NCBI GenBank assembly: GCA_051275765.1 | Contig: JBNMOV010000331.1 | Coordinates: 1-5,747 of the forward strand | DNA from: JAHDCE01 sp051275765 | GTDB taxonomy: Bacteria > Bacteroidota > Bacteroidia > Chitinophagales > Saprospiraceae | Direction: 5' to 3' | DNA: 5,747 nt | Shown here: positions 1 through 5,257 of the stretch, one piece after another | Layout: every line of letters starts with the position of its first letter | Numbering within the stretch: position 1 is the stretch's first letter | Notes under the pieces: generated by a model | Told to the model about the DNA's origin: nothing | Databases searched by the model: none | What the model saw: the letters and a program-made list of their open reading frames with translations, nothing else | Made by a program: the position numbers and the translations under genes

Positions 1-1
1 T

Positions 2-727
2 GGAATGGTCGTTCATCCAGGAGTAGGACATAAATCTGGTACATTAGTGAATGCTGTGGCATACCATCTGAAAGATCAGAATATTCCTAATCGTGATGGT
101 AATGTGAGCCGCCCAGGTTTGGTACATAGAATAGATAAAGACACGTCTGGTTTATTGGTTTTGGCGAAGAATGAACATGCACTTTCTCATTTGAGTAAGC
201 AGTTTTACGATCATACGACGTATAGAAGATATTATGCCTTGGTTTGGGGTACTTTTGATGAGGAAGAAGGAGAAGAAGGAACGATAGATCTAAATCTAGG
301 TCGTGATCCTTATAATAGAATGTTGGTTCGTGGATTTCCCGAAGGAGATTTAGGAAAAAAATCAATTACACATTATAAGGTATTGGAAGATATGTATTAT
401 GTGAGTTTGGTGGAATGTCGCTTGGAAACAGGACGTACGCACCAGATTCGTGTGCATATGAAAGCATTAGGACATACCTTATTCAATGATAAGCGATATG
501 GAGGAGATTCCATCTTGAAAGGAACGGTTTATTCTAAATATAAGCAGTTCGTACAAAATGCCTTTAAACTTTTACCAAGACAAGCACTTCATGCTAAATC
601 TCTAGGTTTCGAGCATCCTCGTACAGGAGAACGTATGATGTTTGATTCTGAATTACCAGAAGATATTCAGGCTTGTTTGGATAAGTGGAGGCATTATTTG
701 GAGAATAGAGGGACTTTTAAAAATTAG
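2..727 (+). CDS. rluD: RluD-like 23S rRNA pseudouridine synthase (5' end outside window)
   Basis: C-terminal about 241 residues of an RluA/RluD-family pseudouridine synthase, which isomerises specific uridines to pseudouridine in large-subunit rRNA in the cytoplasm. The frame is open at the left edge: a Gly codon at 2-4 precedes the Met codon at 5-7, and GMVVHPG is the family's internal KPxGxVVHPG segment. The ATG at 5 is therefore not the start, and roughly 100 residues, including the expected S4 RNA-binding domain, are missing. Counting from that Met, HRIDKDTSGLL lies at 41-51 with the catalytic Asp at 44, and LETGRTHQIRVHMKALGH at 140-157. Segments FPEGDLGK (111-118) and ILKGTVYSKYKQFV (170-183) are, as I recall, typical of Bacteroidota RluD proteins. 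An acidic EEEGEEG stretch (86-92) is encoded by a purine run. The stop TAG (725-727) sits inside an inverted repeat. Family assignment is firm; RluD rather than another RluA paralogue is likely but depends on the missing N-terminus. Confidence 0.93.
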   Translation, partial: GMVVHPGVGHKSGTLVNAVAYHLKDQNIPNRDGNVSRPGLVHRIDKDTSGLLVLAKNEHALSHLSKQFYDHTTYRRYYALVWGTFDEEEGEEGTIDLNLGRDPYNRMLVRGFPEGDLGKKSITHYKVLEDMYYVSLVECRLETGRTHQIRVHMKALGHTLFNDKRYGGDSILKGTVYSKYKQFVQNAFKLLPRQALHAKSLGFEHPRTGERMMFDSELPEDIQACLDKWRHYLENRGTFKN

Positions 728-750
728 AAATTTACTATTTCTAATTTTTA
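718..750. terminator. AT-rich perfect inverted repeat over the rluD stop codon; possible bidirectional terminator
   Basis: The arms 718-731 and 737-750 are perfectly complementary over 14 bases around a 5-base loop (732-736, TTACT). The rluD stop codon (725-727) lies in the left arm. The stem has only one G:C pair (G727-C741) and its outer part is an A-tract facing a T-tract, so a transcript from either strand would end its stem in CUAAUUUUUA. That resembles a terminator whose U-tract is part of the stem. The low G+C makes the hairpin weak, so the terminator role is an inference from its place between convergent genes. Confidence 0.5.
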
Positions 751-832
751 CCTCTTAGCCCTAAATCCCTTAAAGGGGATTTAGGGCTAAGTATTTACGA
801 AGTAAAAATCTGATTATCAATCATTTATTCTA
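728..832. other. Intergenic gap between convergent genes
   Basis: These 105 bases lie between two facing stop codons, the rluD-like gene at 727 and the oxygenase gene at 833. They contain the right part of the AT-rich inverted repeat, the 16-bp-arm palindrome, and a small hairpin TTTAC-GAA-GTAAA at 794-806. No open frame or promoter is evident. The bases from 809 to 832 are AT-rich and show nothing recognisable. Confidence 0.85.
754..791. repeat. Perfect 16-bp-arm palindrome between convergent genes; probable terminator or intergenic repeat
   Basis: Left arm CTTAGCCCTAAATCCC (754-769), loop 770-775 (TTAAAG) and right arm 776-791, the exact reverse complement. It is the strongest predicted hairpin of the window (seven G:C pairs in the stem). 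Neither strand has a run of T directly after it: the + strand continues TATTTACG and the - strand AGGTAAAAATT. It is therefore not a textbook intrinsic terminator, although its place between two convergent stop codons favours that role. Flanking TTTTTAC (745-751) and GTAAAAA (802-808) can pair outside it. Its right half resembles 1689-1701 in the next gap, which suggests a dispersed repeat family. Confidence 0.72.
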
Positions 833-1621
833 CTACTTTTTTAGTAACAACTTACCAATATGCTCTGGTATTTTACCTTCAAAATAATAATTAGTCAAAG
901 CATATCTACAACCTTTTTCTAGTGGTTTTCCTCTATGAATTCCTGTCGTATCTGTAAGGATAAGCGTACCTTTTTTTCCTGTCAAGGTAGAAATTTCGTA
1001 TTCGCTATTATCAATGATGAAGTCAATTTCTTCTTGGGAAATTCTATTTTGGAATGCTTTTATTTTGTATTTAGCGACTGTTTTTACTTTAGATAAAGGC
1101 TTGTGTGTTTCTGGAATATATTGGAATGGACCATTTTCTTCAGAAGTATCTGTCAAGTAAATAATCGCTTTAAATTGCTTGCCATAAATAGAGTCTCGAT
1201 GCCATCCTCCACCTGAACCTAGATTGTTTTTTGCTGCATTTATTCTAGCGGCTAAAGTAAAGCCAATGATATTATTCTTTTTATGATAGGCATCTTTAAT
1301 TGCTGAAATAAATTCATTTGTAAAAAAATTATGAATTAAATCGCTCGCTCTATCTGCTCCAAAAATTCGATTATCTGCTCCAAGAGCATCGCCTTGAACC
1401 TTATCTTTTTTATCAATTAATAATCGATCGATTTCCTTAATGAGTGCATCGCATTTTTCAGCAGAATAAAAATTATCAATAACGATAATACCATCATCAT
1501 TGATTTTATCTACTATCTCTGCATGCTCGATGGCTGCTAATTTATTATCCTCAGTTATCCCGTCAAGAATCTGATACCTTGCCGTTTTATATAATGCTTT
1601 GCTGTATTCTATGATTTTCAT
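833..1621 (-). CDS. PhyH-like Fe(II)/2-oxoglutarate dioxygenase
   Basis: Complete 262-residue protein (ATG start, TAG stop) of the phytanoyl-CoA dioxygenase (PhyH)-like group. These cytoplasmic non-haem iron enzymes hydroxylate or otherwise oxidise a substrate using 2-oxoglutarate and O2. The iron triad is visible: His141 and Asp143 in GGGWHRDS, and His229 in DTTGIHRGKPL. Arg239, ten residues after the distal His, suits the 2-oxoglutarate carboxylate. KAIIYLTD...NGPFQYIPETHK (151-173) is the usual double-stranded beta-helix core, and GTLILTDTTG precedes the distal His. There is no signal peptide or membrane segment. The gene is last in the - strand series, 89 bases after the FkbM gene stop, with an A/T-rich leader and no clear Shine-Dalgarno. 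The substrate cannot be read from sequence; the setting suggests a glycan or its lipid carrier. Family and active site are well supported, the role is inferred. Confidence 0.9.
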   Translation of the reverse strand: MKIIEYSKALYKTARYQILDGITEDNKLAAIEHAEIVDKINDDGIIVIDNFYSAEKCDALIKEIDRLLIDKKDKVQGDALGADNRIFGADRASDLIHNFFTNEFISAIKDAYHKKNNIIGFTLAARINAAKNNLGSGGGWHRDSIYGKQFKAIIYLTDTSEENGPFQYIPETHKPLSKVKTVAKYKIKAFQNRISQEEIDFIIDNSEYEISTLTGKKGTLILTDTTGIHRGKPLEKGCRYALTNYYFEGKIPEHIGKLLLKK

Positions 1622-1710
1622 TTATAGATAATTATATGCAATTTAAACCTCTAACAAGGGAAGGTTATTATATTGTTTCCCTCTTTTGAAGGGGCTAAAG
1701 GAGATAAATC
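1622..1710. repeat. Intergenic gap with a degenerate AAGGGG-type repeat and weak hairpins
   Basis: This 89-base gap separates the last two genes of the - strand series, which otherwise lie 0-13 bases apart. It holds AAGGGGCTAAAGG (1689-1701), which matches AAGGGGATTTAGG in the palindrome at 754-791 at 10 of 13 positions. CCCT (1679-1682) can pair with AGGG (1690-1693), and AGGGAA (1657-1662) with TTCCCT (1677-1682), as alternative weak stems. On the - strand TATAAT-like strings occur, but I find no pair of elements fitting the Bacteroidota promoter (TTTG and TAnnTTTG), so a separate promoter for the oxygenase gene is not shown. Confidence 0.5.
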
Positions 1711-2637
1711 CTACGCAAAAGAATATAACTTCCTTTCTAGCATAGAAATTACTTTTTGGCAATATTTATGAATGGCATTTTCTTTTTTCTTTGAATTAAT
1801 ATGCTGACTAATAAAGGAAGATAATGACTGCTCCAAACTTCCTTTTTCTAGGAAGTATTCATTCAATTGCAAAGCATAACCATAATGACCAAATAAGTCA
1901 GCGATACCAATATATTTAATCGCACGAGCCAATGATATTTTTTTATCCTGACTAATTGCATCTTTAAACAATAAGGAATCATAGCCTACAGATTGCACTT
2001 TTTTGAAATTAGAATTATTGACATTTCTTTTCCATTTACAAAGCTCATATTCCTCTAGCAGATAAATTTCATGATCATTCAATAATAACTCAACGGCTGC
2101 CCTTGTTTTCTGCCCTTTATGTATAGGCAATGACCAGCTTTCTACTAATAAAGCAATCGTATTTTCTTCCAAAGATTCACTGGCACCTTTCAATGCTTCA
2201 TATTCGCTGCCATGAATATCCAATTTGATAAAATCTGGATAAGGAATATTATTTTCCTTACAAGCGTCATCTATTGTAGTTGCAGCGACGGATATTTTCT
2301 TAGCAGTTTGTCGTAGTTCGTAATTAGGATCTATCTGCTTTAGTATTTGATTATTTGGAGGAAAAATAGAAGAGGCAGAAGGTTCTTTTGCCACATGTAA
2401 CTGAATAGTCGAATTATCCTTCCAAAGTGCCTTAGAAATCACCAGGTGATTATCAGATTTAATGATTTCGCAATCAGGATCTGGATCGAATCTCAACGAA
2501 AAAACAACTGCTGGATTGACGAGATTAAAAGGTTTGAATAATTCTCCTCTAGCGCCACCATCCACCAAAACTATTTTGTCATCAGATAATATTTTAATAA
2601 TATTATCTTGATTAAGGAGTAAATTATTTTTAGCCAT
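1711..2637 (-). CDS. FkbM-family SAM-dependent methyltransferase with C-terminal tail
   Basis: Complete 308-residue protein (ATG, TAG stop) of the FkbM methyltransferase family, class I Rossmann enzymes that transfer methyl from S-adenosylmethionine, typically to hydroxyls of sugars or polyketides. Motif I is VLVDGGARGE (23-32), the acidic post-beta2 segment is RFDPDP (49-54), and the family block is DFIKLDIHGSEYEALKGA (135-152). His142 stands where many relatives have Glu or Gln. SASSIFPPN (87-95) matches the family's usual serine-rich loop. After VESWS (165-169) and the core's end near 227 comes a helical tail of about 80 residues (RAIKYIGIADLFGHYGYALQLNEYF at 238-262, then a Lys/Glu-rich end) that I cannot assign. 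There is no signal peptide or membrane helix. It starts 13 bases after the preceding FkbM gene stop, implying one transcript. Glycan O-methylation is the likely role; the acceptor is unknown. Confidence 0.87.
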   Translation of the reverse strand: MAKNNLLLNQDNIIKILSDDKIVLVDGGARGELFKPFNLVNPAVVFSLRFDPDPDCEIIKSDNHLVISKALWKDNSTIQLHVAKEPSASSIFPPNNQILKQIDPNYELRQTAKKISVAATTIDDACKENNIPYPDFIKLDIHGSEYEALKGASESLEENTIALLVESWSLPIHKGQKTRAAVELLLNDHEIYLLEEYELCKWKRNVNNSNFKKVQSVGYDSLLFKDAISQDKKISLARAIKYIGIADLFGHYGYALQLNEYFLEKGSLEQSLSSFISQHINSKKKENAIHKYCQKVISMLERKLYSFA

Positions 2638-2650
2638 TTTGGTATTTGTT

Positions 2651-3469
2651 TTATTGTGGATTTAATCTACTAAAGATAAATTCAATCGAATAATATTTAG
2701 CATCGTTTCTAGGGATGATATAAGAAGTATATCCTTCTGCTTCTAATTTTTTAGATAATGTAATGATTCTATTAAAAAAATCTACATTTCCAAAAATATC
2801 ATTTCTAGGTCTTTCAAATTCTGTGATGATTTGTTTGGGGAATATTTTATCATCGACCATTTTTTCTAAAATAGGCAAAGCAGCACCTTCTATATCCATT
2901 TTTAAAACGTCTATTTCTTGGTGTTTATTTTCATTTAAAATAAAAGAAAGTGTTCTACATTGTGCTGTAAAATATTGACTTTTATCATCAAAAAAAATAG
3001 TGGATGGTGAACTACCTGTCGTAGAATAATAAAATTTTCGAGTCATATCTTCTATCCATATCGCATAAGGATAAAAATGATACAATGGATTTTTTTCATT
3101 TTTTTTCATGAAAGTAATCGAAGTAGGACTAGGATCATACATAAAAACAGGACAGTCATGTTTTTTAGAAATCGCTTCATCAAACCTAATGTCAGATAAA
3201 ATCCCTAAGGAATAAACGATGCTATTTTTATCCAATTTAAATCTATCATCCAAATAATAATTCCCTATTTGATAATGATGTTTATTAATAACAGGAAATT
3301 GTTCGATGATTTTTTTGGTTAAAACTCTTTCATGATTCAAGAAATAAAAAAAATTATTATGTTTGATTTGCTTCATGAAATCATCACGTCTATATCGCAA
3401 TGTTTTAGCGATAGAAGCCAAGAGTGTTCCTTCTTTTATTTTGGATAATATGAGTTGGAATATATTCAT
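2651..3469 (-). CDS. FkbM-family SAM-dependent methyltransferase, second type
   Basis: Complete 272-residue protein (ATG, TAA stop). Motif I is SIVYSLGILSDIRFDEAI (83-100), the acidic element is FMYDPSP (109-115), and the family block is DVLKMDIEGAALPILEKM (187-204), followed by IITEFERPR (214-222). This is the VYSxGIxxDxxFDE style of FkbM proteins. In the block, Ala197 sits where many relatives have Glu (GAE). About 80 residues precede motif I, longer than in the next gene. The two FkbM proteins share only family motifs and differ throughout, so they are not a recent duplication and probably act on different positions or acceptors. The start overlaps the ABC transporter stop by one base (TAATG). 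The gene is very A/T-rich, with at least six 7-8-base A or T runs. Family is well supported; substrate unknown. Confidence 0.85.
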   Translation of the reverse strand: MNIFQLILSKIKEGTLLASIAKTLRYRRDDFMKQIKHNNFFYFLNHERVLTKKIIEQFPVINKHHYQIGNYYLDDRFKLDKNSIVYSLGILSDIRFDEAISKKHDCPVFMYDPSPTSITFMKKNEKNPLYHFYPYAIWIEDMTRKFYYSTTGSSPSTIFFDDKSQYFTAQCRTLSFILNENKHQEIDVLKMDIEGAALPILEKMVDDKIFPKQIITEFERPRNDIFGNVDFFNRIITLSKKLEAEGYTSYIIPRNDAKYYSIEFIFSRLNPQ

Positions 3470-3471
3470 TA
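3469..3471 (-). promoter_or_regulatory. TAATG stop/start overlap coupling transporter and methyltransferase
   Basis: On the - strand the transporter's TAA stop (3471-3469) shares its last A with the ATG of the FkbM gene (3469-3467). The upstream end of the transporter gene reads AATAAAGATTCT, which has only a weak purine AAAG element. Ribosomes ending on the transporter probably restart here, which would tie methyltransferase output to transporter output. Confidence 0.75.
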
Positions 3472-5250
3472 AGAATCTTTATTCATTAATTCATCAAAGG
3501 AATTAAATGTGCTGATTATTTTTCCTTCATCCATTTCGTAAATAAAATCACAATGGCGAAGCGCATTCTTTTTATGCGAAACAATAATTATGGTCATTCC
3601 TTTTTTCTTCAATTGTAAGATGGTGTCTAGGATTTTATTTTCAGTTCCTTCATCCAATGCACTCGTAGGTTCATCAAAAATAAGGATTTCCGCTTTTTTG
3701 TATAATGCTCTAGCTATTCCTATCCGTTGCTTTTGACCACCAGATAAATTCGCTCCATTTTCTGAAATAATATGATCCAATGGAAAACCTAAATCTTCTA
3801 AAGCAGAAAGATGAATTACATCATCTAGGAATTTTTTATCAATATTTGTTTCATTAATTTCCATCGTGATATTATCGAGTAAAGTAGCATTTTTTAAAAA
3901 TACACTTTGACTCACATAACCTATATTCTTTTGGTAGGAATCTTCATTGTCAGAATTAATTACCTCATTATCAATAGATAATTGACCAGATGTCTCCTTA
4001 ATCATTCTTAGAATTAAATTAAGCAACGTACTTTTTCCTGTACCTGATTTTCCTACAAAACCAACGACTTCTCCTTTTTTTATATCCAAAGAAATCGCAT
4101 CTAATATATTGTCTTCTTTTTTATCATAATAAAAAGAGACATTATTTAAAGATATTTTTTCTTTAAAAGGCAATCTTTTTTTATTCGTAAACTCCTCAAA
4201 ATTCATGCTTTTTAAATGATCTATCTTCGTTAGGATCACAGAAAATTGCTTGATATTCATGAGCGAACTCATAATCCTATTTGCAGAAGGAATAATACGA
4301 ATAGCAGAAGTAGCTAAAAGACTCAATATCAATAAAATACTTCCTTGATATTCGACAAAAATAATAGCAAATAAAAATACAGCAAAAATACCTAATGCAA
4401 GCAAAACTTCATTTGCTTTTTGATGTATTTTTCCAAAGACACTATGTCCTAATAGATCCGCTTGATTATATTTTTTCTGACAAGCGAGATACTGCTCTAA
4501 GTATTCTTTTTCCTTATTGAATAATTTAATATCTATATATCCTTTTATTCCTTCTGAAATCATATTTAGAGACTGAGGATAATAGGTTTGCTTTTCGTTT
4601 CCCAGCGATTTTATTTTTTTCTTAGAAAATAAATAAATCATTAAAGAAGAAGGAAGAAGAACGAGGATTAAAATAAATACAATTTTAGGATTGACAATAA
4701 AAAGAGCGAATAAAATAATGAGTAGAATAGTTATTTCTGTCATTAATGCAAAAAAGGACATGATATAAAAATTAGCAAAGTGCATAGGAGCGGTACTAAT
4801 ATTATAAAAAATGCCACCAACATCGCTATTGTTTAAATAAGTATATCCTTTATGGTAATAATATTTATACTGCTTTTCGCTTAATCCTAAAGCTATTCCA
4901 TATGCGAATTTAGCTTGTATATACTGGATGAATAAACTGAGTATATTTTTTAATAAAAAGACGATAACCAAGCATCCAGATGCAAATAATAAAAAATGAA
5001 TATCATTCTGAAATCCTATTTTATTATAAATTAATTCAGAATAATAATTAGTATGAATTTTGCTGGTATCTGTCGCCCAATAAATAATAGGAATTAATCC
5101 AGACAAACCCAATACATCAAAAAAAGCATTGACTAAAAGGAGAATAAATACTCTTATTCCTTTCTTTTTTTCGTTGTCATTTAGAAATGATTTAATATTC
5201 CTATATGCGTTGAAAATTACATTATTATTTAATTGATTAAATAACTTCAT
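3469..5250 (-). CDS. ABC exporter/flippase, fused membrane and ATPase domains (PglK/MsbA-like)
   Basis: Complete type I ABC half-exporter of 593 residues, expected to act as an inner-membrane homodimer. The N-terminal half has about six hydrophobic segments (near 33-58, 85-111, 158-188, 190-208, 281-300 and 304-321). The ATPase domain has Walker A GKSGTGKST (400-408), Q-loop Gln448 in YVSQ, signature LSGGQKQR (502-509), Walker B ILIFDEP (522-528) and switch His559 in VSHKK, all intact. RIIPSANRIMSSL just before the ATPase domain resembles, as I recall, RLMPSANRIITSY of Campylobacter PglK, the flippase for lipid-linked oligosaccharide. That and the flanking glycan-modifying genes favour a glycolipid substrate; a lipid A, peptide or drug exporter is the alternative. 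I chose the ATG at 5250 over an in-frame TTG at 5256, which would leave one base after the preceding stop; the ATG gives a normal 7-base gap. Confidence 0.93.
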   Translation of the reverse strand: MKLFNQLNNNVIFNAYRNIKSFLNDNEKKKGIRVFILLLVNAFFDVLGLSGLIPIIYWATDTSKIHTNYYSELIYNKIGFQNDIHFLLFASGCLVIVFLLKNILSLFIQYIQAKFAYGIALGLSEKQYKYYYHKGYTYLNNSDVGGIFYNISTAPMHFANFYIMSFFALMTEITILLIILFALFIVNPKIVFILILVLLPSSLMIYLFSKKKIKSLGNEKQTYYPQSLNMISEGIKGYIDIKLFNKEKEYLEQYLACQKKYNQADLLGHSVFGKIHQKANEVLLALGIFAVFLFAIIFVEYQGSILLILSLLATSAIRIIPSANRIMSSLMNIKQFSVILTKIDHLKSMNFEEFTNKKRLPFKEKISLNNVSFYYDKKEDNILDAISLDIKKGEVVGFVGKSGTGKSTLLNLILRMIKETSGQLSIDNEVINSDNEDSYQKNIGYVSQSVFLKNATLLDNITMEINETNIDKKFLDDVIHLSALEDLGFPLDHIISENGANLSGGQKQRIGIARALYKKAEILIFDEPTSALDEGTENKILDTILQLKKKGMTIIIVSHKKNALRHCDFIYEMDEGKIISTFNSFDELMNKDS

Positions 5251-5257
5251 AACCAAA

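Noticed and set aside
259..281. Purine-rich GAA/GGA run in the rluD gene as a variable repeat
   Set aside because: It encodes an acidic loop (EEEGEEG) at a place where, as I recall, relatives have a shorter acidic stretch. The units are irregular, so it looks like ordinary low-complexity loop sequence.
87..365. Open frame of 92 codons on the - strand
   Set aside because: It lies wholly antisense to the well-supported pseudouridine synthase, and its product is low-complexity (runs of L, D, H, Y) with no recognisable motif.
1622..1710. Separate promoter for the oxygenase gene
   Set aside because: TATAAT-like strings occur on the - strand, but they are expected in such AT-rich DNA, and I find no TTTG/TAnnTTTG pair at the right spacing.
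2763..2978. Open frame of 71 codons on the + strand
   Set aside because: It is antisense within the FkbM gene at 2651-3469, covering its conserved DIEGAA block, and has no family features of its own.
5251..5256. Upstream TTG start for the ABC transporter
   Set aside because: It adds only two residues (TTG GTT) and leaves a single base after the previous stop. The ATG at 5250 gives MKLFNQ and is the more plausible start.
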